This document shows, piece by piece, positions 26,036 to 35,268 of a DNA stretch of 64,000 bases (position 1 is the stretch's first letter; each line of letters begins with the position of its first letter). Location: NCBI RefSeq assembly GCF_042788235.1, contig NZ_JBHZOL010000044.1, forward strand, positions 1-64,000, given 5' to 3'. Under the pieces are notes generated by a model that saw only the letters and a list, made by a program, of their open reading frames with translations, was not told the origin of the DNA and searched no databases. Source of the stretch: Sphaerothrix epifaneia (GTDB lineage: Bacteria > Cyanobacteriota > Cyanobacteriia > Phormidesmidales > Phormidesmidaceae). The position numbers and the translations under genes were made by a program.

Positions 26036-27353
26036 CGCCCTCTTAGCATCAATTCTAGGTGGACTTTGGGCTTCTCCTGGACTAGCGGCTCCCAAAATTG
26101 AGGTGACGCCGGGACAGCCACAAGGAGGACGGGTCACGCTATCAGTCAAGGCATTAGATGCAAACAATATCCCAATCGACGGCTTGAAGGTTGAGAACTT
26201 TAGGGTTGTAACCTCCAAGCTGTCAGATCAAGCGGGACAAGACTCATTGGTTCAATTCAATTCGATTCCGGCGGGTAGCTTGAGATTGATTCCACCTGCT
26301 CGTCAATCGGGTGACGAAGCTTCTTATGTGATCATCCTAGTGGACATGAGCGGCAGTATGCAGGAGCTAGACACCAATAACGTGCGGAAATTAGAAGGGG
26401 CGATCGCGGCGATTCGAGGATTTATCAAATTAGCCCGTGATAGTCGTCTCAATCTCAACATTGCAGTCATTCCCTTCGGCGAAAACTCGCAGCGATCGGA
26501 GTGCAACTATAAAGTCGATCCGGGCGAAATTGAAAAACAGCTGCTTCCGATTCAGGACAGGGTTCTGGATACACTGGTGGATCAATTGGCGGCGGCTCAA
26601 CCTTGTGCTGCCACAAACTTATATGATCCACTCGAAGCTGTGGTGCGGTATTTGGGAAAACCGGATCGCTTTGAGGATGAATCGGGGCAATTGGCTCGAC
26701 GCTCTGTGATTTTGCTTTCAGATGGCTTTGATACGGCGAGTCGCAAGCCGAATGATGCCACGAGTGAACCTAGACGATTCGACACGCTGCAAAAAGTCCT
26801 GACGGGTTCAGGGGTAACTGTTCATACATTAGGCTATGGAGAATCGCTAGAGAAGCTGCGGGGGCGCGTCGACTGTAGTCAACTCGTTCGAGAGGGAGAC
26901 AGCCTGATCAGCGATTTGCTGAGATTTTGCAAAGTTGCCAATGGGGATACAGTCGAGCCCTGGATTGTAGATGAACCTCGCCTGCGCCAAATTGCTGAGG
27001 TAACCGGGGGAATTAGTCAGTTTCCTGAGAATGCCGATGATGCAGCGGTAAGTTTAGCGACGTTTTTTAAGACACTACAAGCGTACGAATTGCAGTATGT
27101 TGAGCCAACAGCAGATGCAGCAGATCTCTACGAGGTTAAGGTTCAAGTCATTTCAGAGCCAAGAGGAATTGATGTAACTTCAGAACCAACGAGGGTTCGG
27201 TTACCTAATTTTGTCTTTTATCAACTCCCGCTATATCCCGATCGATTGCTGTTTCTGTTTGTCTCCCTAGCTGGAATTGGCACGATCTCGTTTATTTTCT
27301 ACAAGTGGAGCGAAAAGTTGAAATCAGAAGCAGCACGATCTCTGAGGTCTTAA
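25968..27353 (+). CDS. Secreted/anchored von Willebrand A (vWA) domain protein
   Basis: The 461-residue product has an N-terminal signal sequence (cleavage near SPGLAA), then a beta strand domain, then a vWA domain with an intact MIDAS: D126-x-S128-x-S130, a Thr in ATNLYDPL and an Asp in LLSDGFD. A C-terminal membrane helix (about 430-448) leaves a short cytoplasmic tail. The extracytoplasmic vWA would bind a protein ligand through a metal ion. ATG 26007 is an alternative start that shortens the overlap with the previous gene. It ends the rightward operon and overlaps by 4 bp the convergent small gene at 27350. Confidence 0.82.
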   Translation: MKQILRNSIGLSSMTACSILKLSALLASILGGLWASPGLAAPKIEVTPGQPQGGRVTLSVKALDANNIPIDGLKVENFRVVTSKLSDQAGQDSLVQFNSIPAGSLRLIPPARQSGDEASYVIILVDMSGSMQELDTNNVRKLEGAIAAIRGFIKLARDSRLNLNIAVIPFGENSQRSECNYKVDPGEIEKQLLPIQDRVLDTLVDQLAAAQPCAATNLYDPLEAVVRYLGKPDRFEDESGQLARRSVILLSDGFDTASRKPNDATSEPRRFDTLQKVLTGSGVTVHTLGYGESLEKLRGRVDCSQLVREGDSLISDLLRFCKVANGDTVEPWIVDEPRLRQIAEVTGGISQFPENADDAAVSLATFFKTLQAYELQYVEPTADAADLYEVKVQVISEPRGIDVTSEPTRVRLPNFVFYQLPLYPDRLLFLFVSLAGIGTISFIFYKWSEKLKSEAARSLRS

Positions 27354-27907
27354 CGTTTCAGCCTGAGTGTCGTGGCTGGATGACCTAGCTCAATCTCTTT
27401 GCACCACTCCTCAATCAGTCGATCGATTGCTGCTACCGACACCTGCTGCTGTAATTTGTCCTTCAGGAAGTTATCGAATTTCAATCGACCGTTTGTTATC
27501 GGATTCGCAAAATAAACGGCCTCAGGATTTCTCTCGCAGGGTTCGTTCAAGTAGATAAAGTACTGCGGGTTAGGACTGATATTTGGAATGAGTAGCGTGA
27601 GGGTATACATTACTAAGTCACCAGGGAAGAAAACGGAGTCTGGCAGGTGTTCAAAACGGCAAAAAATCAGGCGATCACCACTCTGAATCTGCTCACTTTC
27701 AAACGTTTTAGTGTTATCTAAAATCCGTAAGTAGCAACCGTTCCGCTCCAGTACAAACTTGTAGATTGCTAAATCGCGCAATCCAAATCTAAGCGCAGAG
27801 GCTTCTTGAAACTCAGCGATACTAACATCCCCTCGCGCCTCTTCTGCAAACGGCGGCTTGGTTGCATCGTCCTGTACAGCGCAAATGACTTTAATAATCT
27901 GATCCAT
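27350..27907 (-). CDS. Small protein with ubiquitin-like (beta-grasp) look
   Basis: The 185-residue product has a central stretch (about 40-85) with the strand order and the IQSGDRLIF ending typical of beta-grasp ubiquitin-like folds, followed by a helical C-terminal part ending in a basic tail. There is no Gly-Gly at the end. It is the last gene of the leftward operon headed by the nucleosidase at 34314. It could act as a small modifier, adaptor or partner; the fold call is tentative. Confidence 0.45.
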   Translation of the reverse strand: MDQIIKVICAVQDDATKPPFAEEARGDVSIAEFQEASALRFGLRDLAIYKFVLERNGCYLRILDNTKTFESEQIQSGDRLIFCRFEHLPDSVFFPGDLVMYTLTLLIPNISPNPQYFIYLNEPCERNPEAVYFANPITNGRLKFDNFLKDKLQQQVSVAAIDRLIEEWCKEIELGHPATTLRLKR

Positions 27908-27921
27908 AAATTGCGAATGAG

Positions 27922-30900
27922 CTAGTCGTCCTGTATAGGCTTGGCATCGGTATCGATCGTAATGGGTTGATCTTCAGTCTGAGAAGACGTAGGCTGAGGA
28001 GCCGCATTGGACTGAGGAGGGTGGGGCGATGCCTCTGAAGGCTGCTTAACTGCCTGATCTCCCGGTGCAAGCATGCGGCGGCTTGGGATATCGCGCAGGA
28101 GAGGGATCGAACCGCCCTTGATCTGACGGTCTTGCTTCGATTGCTTGGCTGAATCAAGTTCTTGCGTCAACTCTCGCTTTTGCCCCTTTAGTTCCTGAAT
28201 GTACTCTTTCAGTGTCTTGATGTCCCGCATTGCGCGAGGAGACGAGGTGATTTCTTTAGTGCGATCAAGCACCTGCTGGTTTAGCTCCTTAATTTGAACA
28301 TCTATCAAAGCAAGCTCTTCGCGAATGCCACCAATCTCACGCTGCTTATCAGCCTTTCCTTCTTCTGTTTCTGTAACATCTCCATCGACTCGACTCACCT
28401 GCACGATTAGTCCGTATAGGTCTTTGGTTGAACCTGCATCTTCTTGCAACCAGGTATTCATAACGTTCTGAACATGAAGCCAGTCAAGCTTGCTCGCATA
28501 ACGAAACTCATTGATCGATCGTCTGTGAAAAATGCTTCTGCAATCAGCCTCGATATTTCTGCGAATCAAATCAATGCCGCAAGCTTCATTCTGGAGAGCC
28601 TGAATCTGCTTTCTTAACCTGCTGATATCCTCCTCTCTTTTAGGATTGCTGCCAACTTCTTTCTCATAATCCTTTCTGCGTTGTTCTAATTCTTCAATCA
28701 GCTTCAATAAATCTTCTCGCTTGTTGAGAGCACCTCTGAATTTAGCTCGAAACTTATTCCAATCGTTCTCAGCCACGGAGCGAACTTGAAACGCTCCAAA
28801 GATTCTTACTTGTTCACCATCACCGATGGGTTCAAATTCAAATTCAAAATCAGTATTTTCAGCCCCTTGTAGGGCATCAAACAGTTTCTTAAGATCGGTG
28901 TCGATTAAGATTGGTGAAATCGAAATGATTTCTGCCTTGAAATGAGCCTTGAGTTCTTCTGCGATCGCTTCTCGTAAGAGCGCCTCTACCGACTTTGTTT
29001 CCCCTTCTTCAGAATTAAAGATATCAAACCGCATGAAGAACCGTTCTGGTTCCATATCACGCAAGGTTCGACTGATCGCGGCATCAATTCTATTTCTAAT
29101 TTGATCGTTAAGAGGCGTTTCAGAAATTCGCTTTAAGCGCTCCCCGATTTCCTCTGGCTTATCAATCCGCATCTCCACTGTCGTTCTGAGTTTTACTGGA
29201 CAGTAGGCATCTTTTGTTGAGTATTCCTTCTCTCCCGTCTCAACAGTAAAAGTTTCTCTGAGTCTTTGAGACTCTTCTACTTCTGGAATTGAAAGAATGT
29301 TGATGACTTCATAACCTATTTCATCGGCTGCACTTCTAATTCTTTCCAGGACTGCGGCTGAGTAAGCTTCTAATCCACTTTCAGGAATTAAACTGACATA
29401 TTCTGTTTCCAGCAGTAGGTTCCTAACAATTCTCTCAATTTGAAATTTTGCCCACTCCTTTAAGTTTGGCTTTCCATCTGCATAAGTTAGGGGAATCTGC
29501 TTGGTTTTGACTGCAAGACTGTACTTCCAAACGTCTACAATTTGCAGGTATAGCGTGTTATTAACTCGAATTTCCTTAAAGCCTTTGACTGGACATCGAA
29601 TTTCAAAATCTCTCAATTGTAAAAACTCAAATTCTTGTAGCGCAAATTTTTCTCTAACTTTGAGTTCTGGCTCTGAAATGAGACGAGTGACAACGTAACC
29701 GATTTCCTGCGCAGCTGCTTTGAGCGCATCGAAAATTTTCTGTGAATAACGCTTGCTTTCAGCATCAGGCTGTTTTACAGATATGATCGCATTGCTCACT
29801 CCGCTCTGTTTGCTGGAAACAATAGGCTCAAATTCGCGCAGTAAGTTGTAGAACTTTTCGTTTGGAAGAATCGCTTTAATCTCCCGTTCTAACCGTTGTT
29901 TTACCCACCGTTCTAAGTCAGGTTTTCCACTTGCGTCTAAGGGAATCAATCGACTTGCAACAGCAGCACGATAACGACTGAGATCAAATAACTCTAAGCT
30001 GATAAAATTACGAACTTGGATCAGTTCTACTGAATCTTGTAGCGAGCATTCCACAAGATGACGTTGAATTTCTAGAAAGGGCGTTAAGTTGAAGCGATCG
30101 CGAATTTCATCGATCGATTGAGAATATAGAGAGAAATAGCCTAGCCTTCGACCTTTAGGAGCAAGAACTTGATTATTAAGCGTTTCTTCCAGTCGGGCGC
30201 GAACCGTAGACTGAAGTTCAATACAAAACTGGCGAAGACTGATCTGCTGGAAGAAGGCTTCTACTGCTGGCGTGATCGAGTTCAACAGCAGAAATTCGCG
30301 CCCTCTCAGATTAAATGCTTGCTCTATGTATCGCTGATCGACTTCGAGAATCGCTTCGATCTGTAACTCTAGCTCTTGATCATAGTCTTTAAGTCGAAGG
30401 GGAATCGAAATTGCTCCTGTTTTGTAAGGTTTGAGCGCTTCCGGGTTAATGTTATGCCTTTCTTGAAAGTCAGAGGAAAGTCTTGCTTCAAAATCTAATC
30501 CAACTTCTGCTTTCGCTTTTTCGCGCAATTTAAGCTTTAAGTTACCAACCTCAAGATCAAAGTTTTCAATCACGTAAATCGCTGTTTTATCTTGAGCAAA
30601 TTCATTCACCCACTGTTTGACTTTCGCATTTAAGGTTTCTTTTACAGAAGCGCTGTTGTATAGCGTTAGTACGGCTTTCTCTATGTTGTGCGGAGCGCAA
30701 GTTGCCTGATAGTCAAGCGTAATTTTGCGCTGTTTACCGCTTGAGAAGTCTTTAATTGAGCAGTCTAATCCGCTTGCTTGAATTGTAAAAGCATTAAACT
30801 GAGAGATGCCTGCGATCGTAACTTTTGACTTAAAATCCAAGCCAAATCCAGATCCAACTTTTCTTCTTATATCTTCTTGAATACTCCGAATACCAGCAAA

Positions 30901-31302
30901 GCAAGCATCAAGGTCACTAACGTAGCGCTGGATTGATCCTGCTACAAATTGGTCAATCCAAATTTTGATGTTTTGCTCTAGCGTTTCCAGTGGGAAAGCT
31001 CCTTGTAACGTTAGAACAACAGTCTTAGCATTTTCAAGATTAGGACAACGGACTTCGTAATCGATCAATAAATCGATAAAGCTTTCACTAGAAAGTTCAG
31101 AAATTCTATACGGTAATTTACCCTGAGCAACGCCAGAGAGCGAAATCCTGTAATATTCATCATCTCGCGGAAAAAAAGGATTGTTTTGTACAATTTCTCT
31201 TCGATCTTTATGGATTCTAAAGACCACTTCGTCGCTTCCTCTTTCTTGATAAGAGCGGGTGACTTTTAAGATGATGTTGTCGATCGAACGAAGTTGGCTC
31301 AT
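27922..31302 (-). CDS. Large repeat protein (four or more alpha/beta modules, coiled-coil tail)
   Basis: The 1126-residue product has no signal peptide or membrane segment. It contains repeated modules. One pair (about 75-160 and 190-272) each has a W-(I/V)-x-(E/Q)-F helix and ends in G-L-D-F. A second pair (453-552 and 603-682) shares IPL-x-x-x-x-G-K-P-(D/N)-L-x-x-W and a Y-S-x-x-(I/V)-(F/L)-(D/E) helix ending in EIGY. The strand-helix pattern recalls SPFH/band-7 modules, which is unproven. A coiled-coil region (about 870-1080) and a Pro/Ser/Gln-rich tail follow. A GAGG site precedes the ATG. It forms an operon with the nucleosidase and probably builds a scaffold or filament. Confidence 0.6.
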   Translation of the reverse strand: MSQLRSIDNIILKVTRSYQERGSDEVVFRIHKDRREIVQNNPFFPRDDEYYRISLSGVAQGKLPYRISELSSESFIDLLIDYEVRCPNLENAKTVVLTLQGAFPLETLEQNIKIWIDQFVAGSIQRYVSDLDACFAGIRSIQEDIRRKVGSGFGLDFKSKVTIAGISQFNAFTIQASGLDCSIKDFSSGKQRKITLDYQATCAPHNIEKAVLTLYNSASVKETLNAKVKQWVNEFAQDKTAIYVIENFDLEVGNLKLKLREKAKAEVGLDFEARLSSDFQERHNINPEALKPYKTGAISIPLRLKDYDQELELQIEAILEVDQRYIEQAFNLRGREFLLLNSITPAVEAFFQQISLRQFCIELQSTVRARLEETLNNQVLAPKGRRLGYFSLYSQSIDEIRDRFNLTPFLEIQRHLVECSLQDSVELIQVRNFISLELFDLSRYRAAVASRLIPLDASGKPDLERWVKQRLEREIKAILPNEKFYNLLREFEPIVSSKQSGVSNAIISVKQPDAESKRYSQKIFDALKAAAQEIGYVVTRLISEPELKVREKFALQEFEFLQLRDFEIRCPVKGFKEIRVNNTLYLQIVDVWKYSLAVKTKQIPLTYADGKPNLKEWAKFQIERIVRNLLLETEYVSLIPESGLEAYSAAVLERIRSAADEIGYEVINILSIPEVEESQRLRETFTVETGEKEYSTKDAYCPVKLRTTVEMRIDKPEEIGERLKRISETPLNDQIRNRIDAAISRTLRDMEPERFFMRFDIFNSEEGETKSVEALLREAIAEELKAHFKAEIISISPILIDTDLKKLFDALQGAENTDFEFEFEPIGDGEQVRIFGAFQVRSVAENDWNKFRAKFRGALNKREDLLKLIEELEQRRKDYEKEVGSNPKREEDISRLRKQIQALQNEACGIDLIRRNIEADCRSIFHRRSINEFRYASKLDWLHVQNVMNTWLQEDAGSTKDLYGLIVQVSRVDGDVTETEEGKADKQREIGGIREELALIDVQIKELNQQVLDRTKEITSSPRAMRDIKTLKEYIQELKGQKRELTQELDSAKQSKQDRQIKGGSIPLLRDIPSRRMLAPGDQAVKQPSEASPHPPQSNAAPQPTSSQTEDQPITIDTDAKPIQDD

Positions 31303-31322
31303 GATGCTTATCCTCTTAACTT

Positions 31323-33296
31323 CTAGAATTCGTTGACTCTGAAATTTTCAAACTGTTCAATCAAATCAACAATAGAGTATCGCTTTTGAATCAGCTCTTC
31401 TTGGCGTATCCTTTGATCGCTAGCGTAAGCTTCACTTGATTTGTCTGCTAAATATTTCACGTGCCTACTCCATTGCTGAACCAGTTCGTTTTGCTGCTCT
31501 AAAGTTGTGGCTTCCATCACTTGAGTGAGCAATCGATTTGCTAACGCAAGATTTTGGGGGTTATACTCCTCACTATCGAAACCACATAGAATACTGAACC
31601 AGTCAGCGATCAGTAAGCTTGCCTCTCTCATCGGTTGTCTTACACCACAGTTGCGATGCCCAGGATGAAAAACCCACTCCACCAAAAGCTTTAGATTCTC
31701 ATCGGCAAGGTCATGATCTAAATCTGCAAATAGCTGATACTTTGGTGGATAGCATCCGAAGTCGCTCTGTTCTAGTTCGCTTGCAATATACAGTGAGTAT
31801 TTGTAGATCAAGCACAAAGCGAAAACTTCAACCTGGTTATAACCTTTTTCTCTCATTTGCTCTTCAGGAACCCAGGTTCTGATTTCTCTTAAAATCTCAT
31901 AGATATCATTTTGGCTGTCTCTCAGTTTGGAGAAGAGAATTTGACGAGTATAATTGCCAATCAAACGGCTTGGCTCATTCAGCAACTTGCGTATCCAGAA
32001 GAGCCAATCGAATTTAGGAACGGATTGGAGCAGCGCTACCAAAGCTAAAAGAGCTTCTTGATTCTGGTCGTCTATCTGTCGGTTCAGAAAAGCGTCAATC
32101 TCAGGATTGAGAATAGGATAATCGAGCATCCTCTGAATCAGAATTGCGACACGCGAAATCAAAAATTGGCCTCGATAATCTTCCTTAATCTCTCCAATAA
32201 AAGCAGAAAATGATCTGAACTCTTCCTGCTTCCTTTTGTCCTCAGGAAATAACATTCTTGCAATGTCAGTCGCGCTGATATCCAAGCCAATTTTTCGCAG
32301 CTTTGGAATATCATTGAATAAGCTAAATAAGTTGAGAATATTGGTCAACCATTGCTCTCCGTAAAAGGAATGATCTGAGCTAACAGCCATCTCGATAGAA
32401 ATTTCAACTGCACTCTTAACCACTTCATTAGAGAAGTCAAGCAGCAATAGCCTTGCTCTTTCAAACCGATCACTTGAATAGTCGAGCCCACGATTTTCAA
32501 AATAAGATTTTAGATCGTCTCTAAGGTAAGGTAGTTCAAAATCCAAACCTTTAATAGAATTCTCAAGAGAGGACCATGTAAGATGACATTCTTCCATGAC
32601 CCTATCAAAATCATAAGTGCTATCTTCTTGCCACACTTCATAAAGGCTTTTTCGAATCTTAGTTGTCTTGGGTTGATCCTCCACAGGGATCTCTACGGGA
32701 ATATCAACGTAAGTGAACTGATCCTTTAGTAAGAAAGCAAATGTACGTCTAAAGTCATTTCTACTCAATCTTGGGAAAAAAGTCACTAAATAAAAAATAG
32801 TTTTCTTAATCGGATCTTGAAGTCGTATGAGTTTATCCGCAAACACTTTCTTGGGAATATCATCTGACTGAGAAGAATTAGAGCCAGATTGTTCTTCTTT
32901 ACCTTTTTCCTCTTCCTGAAAGTCTGACCAATAAGCGTTGTTCGTGTTTCCATACTCGCCGAGAATGATGTCTGCTTTCGGCTTATTAATTTCTTCATCG
33001 TCAATGAAATCAGCGGATGTTTCTTCTGTTTGACTTGTTACGCTCTGCTTTGATTCTTCTTTAAAGGTTTCAATCTCTTCAATGACCTCTTTTATATCTT
33101 GGCATATTGTTTTTAAGCTTTCTTTGTGAGCTATTATTATGTTTTCAAGGTCTCCTGTTGCTGAGGAACTAGCTCGATTCCTCATGTTTTCAAATTTATT
33201 TATTGCGTTATTCTGCTTTTTGCGTTGTCTTTCTAATTCAGTAAGCCTTTCTTGTTTCCACTCCAATTCTTGTGTGATGAAATCGCTGTTTGGCAT
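31323..33296 (-). CDS. Large helical protein with the nucleosidase-shared coiled-coil head
   Basis: The 657-residue product begins with a coiled-coil (about 1-75) that is almost the same as the C terminus of the nucleosidase upstream (RLTELERQR...KFENMRNRASSSATGDLENIII). An acidic linker rich in Glu and Ser (about 90-155) precedes an all-helical body (about 160-640) with no NTPase or catalytic motif I recognise. It is the second gene of the leftward operon, 28 bp after the nucleosidase. The shared coil suggests that it recruits the nucleosidase by homotypic pairing. Confidence 0.6.
   Translation of the reverse strand: MPNSDFITQELEWKQERLTELERQRKKQNNAINKFENMRNRASSSATGDLENIIIAHKESLKTICQDIKEVIEEIETFKEESKQSVTSQTEETSADFIDDEEINKPKADIILGEYGNTNNAYWSDFQEEEKGKEEQSGSNSSQSDDIPKKVFADKLIRLQDPIKKTIFYLVTFFPRLSRNDFRRTFAFLLKDQFTYVDIPVEIPVEDQPKTTKIRKSLYEVWQEDSTYDFDRVMEECHLTWSSLENSIKGLDFELPYLRDDLKSYFENRGLDYSSDRFERARLLLLDFSNEVVKSAVEISIEMAVSSDHSFYGEQWLTNILNLFSLFNDIPKLRKIGLDISATDIARMLFPEDKRKQEEFRSFSAFIGEIKEDYRGQFLISRVAILIQRMLDYPILNPEIDAFLNRQIDDQNQEALLALVALLQSVPKFDWLFWIRKLLNEPSRLIGNYTRQILFSKLRDSQNDIYEILREIRTWVPEEQMREKGYNQVEVFALCLIYKYSLYIASELEQSDFGCYPPKYQLFADLDHDLADENLKLLVEWVFHPGHRNCGVRQPMREASLLIADWFSILCGFDSEEYNPQNLALANRLLTQVMEATTLEQQNELVQQWSRHVKYLADKSSEAYASDQRIRQEELIQKRYSIVDLIEQFENFRVNEF
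33139..33198 (-). repeat. 60-bp direct repeat, copy 1 (shared coiled-coil codons)
   Basis: Identical base for base to 33401-33460. A second identical run of 27 bp (33226-33252 versus 33488-33514) follows. Both copies are read in the coiled-coil segment of adjacent genes. Confidence 0.9.
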
Positions 33297-33324
33297 AATA
33301 GTTTACATTGCTCAAATATTTCAG

Positions 33325-34314
33325 TTACTCGCCAATCTCATTCCTGATTTTGCTAATTTCCTGATCTACTTTTTCCAAGCTCTCTTTGCGAGATATGATG
33401 ATGTTTTCAAGGTCTCCTGTTGCTGAGGAACTAGCTCGATTCCTCATGTTTTCAAATTTAGCTATTTCCTGAAGTAGCTCTGTACGCTGTCTTTCTAATT
33501 CAGTAAGCCTTTCTAGCTCCCGCTGCGTTCTGGGTTGTTTCATGCGGGCAGGTGAGACTCTTTGCTCTTCTTTGCCTTTCGGCAGTTTCGCTAACAGTTC
33601 AAAGGCAAATGCGCTCGCATGACGAGCCGCGATTTCTTGAAACCCTTCCACGTCAGCTTTGCTTTTTCCATCAATCAAATCCGAAATCCCACGAATCACG
33701 ATCGCAGGAACCGCATGATTGATACGGGCAGCCTCTAATAAACCGAACCCATCCATCTCTACAGCAACCGCGTCTCCATAATGAGATCTTAAGAAATTAA
33801 AAATGTCTGATTCTTTGGAGGCAACGACCTTCTCACCTGATGCAATGGGTGCAACGAAAACCCGTGGAATTGTTGCTGGACTAGGATGCAAGCGTTTTAG
33901 CCAATCGCCTCTTTTTGCTTCCGCTCTTGCTCGTTGCTCCAAACTGTGGGCAGATAAAACTACCTCAGGTCTAGGTCTAAATGTTTGTTCTGCTTTACCC
34001 GACTCATAGCCGTATACTTTAGTCGAAGCAACCACATCCCCCAGTGCCACGTCCTTTACTCCTCCAGCCACTCCTACGAACAGAACGACCTCTGGGCTAA
34101 AATGCGCGATCGCCCGTTCCGTTTCTACCGCGGAGCCAATATTACCTGCACCAATCTCAGCGATCACAATTTCCCAATTTCGACCCTGAACAGAAAATAT
34201 TCCCCGTTCGTAGATAGTCCCCTGGCGATGCGTTTCTTCTCGAAGATCCGTCAAGTGCTCATGGACAGCTAAGTATTCAGTAGATAAAGCAGTCACTATC
34301 ACTGCACGGGGCAT
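33325..34314 (-). CDS. PNP-family nucleosidase with C-terminal coiled-coil adaptor
   Basis: The 329-residue product has a complete purine-nucleoside-phosphorylase/MTAN-type domain (1-240): GAGN (56-59), FVGVAGG, GYESGKAEQ, VEMDGFG (186-191, with Asp in the usual second Glu position) and RGISDL with Asp212. A coiled-coil (about 262-329) shared with the next gene follows. Related domains act as nucleotide-cleaving effectors in bacterial immunity (for example the ATP nucleosidase of Detocs), so this one may deplete a nucleotide on activation. The substrate cannot be read from sequence. It heads the four-gene leftward operon and has the shared nucleosidase leader. Confidence 0.82.
   Translation of the reverse strand: MPRAVIVTALSTEYLAVHEHLTDLREETHRQGTIYERGIFSVQGRNWEIVIAEIGAGNIGSAVETERAIAHFSPEVVLFVGVAGGVKDVALGDVVASTKVYGYESGKAEQTFRPRPEVVLSAHSLEQRARAEAKRGDWLKRLHPSPATIPRVFVAPIASGEKVVASKESDIFNFLRSHYGDAVAVEMDGFGLLEAARINHAVPAIVIRGISDLIDGKSKADVEGFQEIAARHASAFAFELLAKLPKGKEEQRVSPARMKQPRTQRELERLTELERQRTELLQEIAKFENMRNRASSSATGDLENIIISRKESLEKVDQEISKIRNEIGE
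33401..33460 (-). repeat. 60-bp direct repeat, copy 2
   Basis: Partner of 33139-33198, lying in the 3' part of the nucleosidase gene. Codons around it have diverged, so the identity marks a recent duplication or gene conversion of the coiled-coil module. Confidence 0.9.
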
Positions 34315-34395
34315 TGGTCAATCCTCTGATTAACTGAAATCTCCACTATTTTGACAATTCAACTCTGAACTGACCACAGCTCAGAGAATTTCTTT
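34315..34395 (-). promoter_or_regulatory. Nucleosidase leader, copy B
   Basis: Read on the reverse strand, this stretch aligns with the leader at 35269-35357: AAATTCTCT at the far end, CAAAATAGT in the middle and GAGGATT just before the ATG. Conservation over non-coding DNA ahead of paralogous genes suggests a common promoter/operator and ribosome site. Confidence 0.55.
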
Positions 34396-34495
34396 AGATT
34401 GTGCCTGTGCATAGAATCCGAAAGGTTTTGGTCGATAAGCCTATTACTTCAGACTCAATCAACGAGTTTTCCAGGGTTTACAGACATCGCGGAGT

Positions 34496-34678
34496 CTAAA
34501 CACAGTTTTTTGATGAGCATAAATGCTTGGAGCCGTAACCTTCAGCAAAGCGTTTCAGCTCTAAAGACCAAAGTTTCTCCATGTCTATGCACGGGCCAGC
34601 GGTAAAGATGCAGGAGTCCGTCACTACCCCGTTCACCTGAACTTCTACCCAAAATGAGTATCCTTCATAAGGACGCAT
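34496..34678 (-). CDS. Possible small protein (60 residues), uncertain
   Basis: An open frame of 60 codons starts at ATG 34678 and has plausible composition, with three cysteines and no membrane segment. It lies beside the transposase remnant, has no clear ribosome site and ends abruptly. It may be a gene fragment or chance. The rest of 34396-34682 holds nothing I recognise. Confidence 0.22.
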   Translation of the reverse strand: MRPYEGYSFWVEVQVNGVVTDSCIFTAGPCIDMEKLWSLELKRFAEGYGSKHLCSSKNCV

Positions 34679-34682
34679 CGTT

Positions 34683-35218
34683 GTTCACCTTCGGCGTCCA
34701 AGCAGTTTGGGAAAGGGCCAAAGGCTGTGATGGCATCCGGTGGTTCACAGACGGTGAGCGGCGCTATGATTAGGAGCTATGGAAACTAGCCAGTGTCTAC
34801 CTTAGATTGGGAGACGTATATCCTGGTTATGGTCATTGAAAGGTTTGGCGAGAAGGGCCAGAGGTGGCCATGAAGATTAAGGGTTCTCAGGGCCAGAGAC
34901 GGGTTGAGTGGCTCAAAGTAGAGCATCCCCTCATCGCTATCAGTTCGCTCAGGGAGGTCCACGCTAATCACAATGAGTCTCACAATGCTGCATTGAGGAG
35001 ACTATGTAGTGCTTATTGAAGACGAGAGAACCTCTACGCGAAAAAGCGATCCGGTTTGCAGTGGATGTTAGATGTATAGAGGCTGAATCCATAATTGGGT
35101 CAACCCTCACTGGGGTCTCGGCAGAAAGACAGCACCAGCAATGCAGATGGGGGTTTGCTCAAGGCTAACAATATTCGAACTCCTCAATAGCAGAGGATTT
35201 GAACTCATGCCCTCTTAA
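34683..35218 (+). pseudogene. Degenerate transposase (C-terminal two thirds)
   Basis: Conceptual translation gives a recognisable DDE-type transposase ending as in cyanobacterial insertion sequences: RWFTDGERRYD, KVWREGPEVAMKIKGSQG, HANHNESHN, then IHNWVNPHWGLGRKTAPAMQMG and GFELMPS. Stops interrupt it near 34772, 34847, 35017 and 35076, and one frameshift lies near 35083. The N-terminal part is gone. It is long inactive and marks past insertion next to the nucleosidase genes. The IS family cannot be fixed from the remnant. Confidence 0.8.
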
Positions 35219-35268
35219 CAGGCCAGCACTCGAGTACTACTCGCTATATCCTAAAGCCCAACTTCTTG

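Noticed and set aside
34786..34983. Open reverse frame of 65 codons
   Set aside because: It lies exactly opposite the recognisable transposase remnant and has no independent support.
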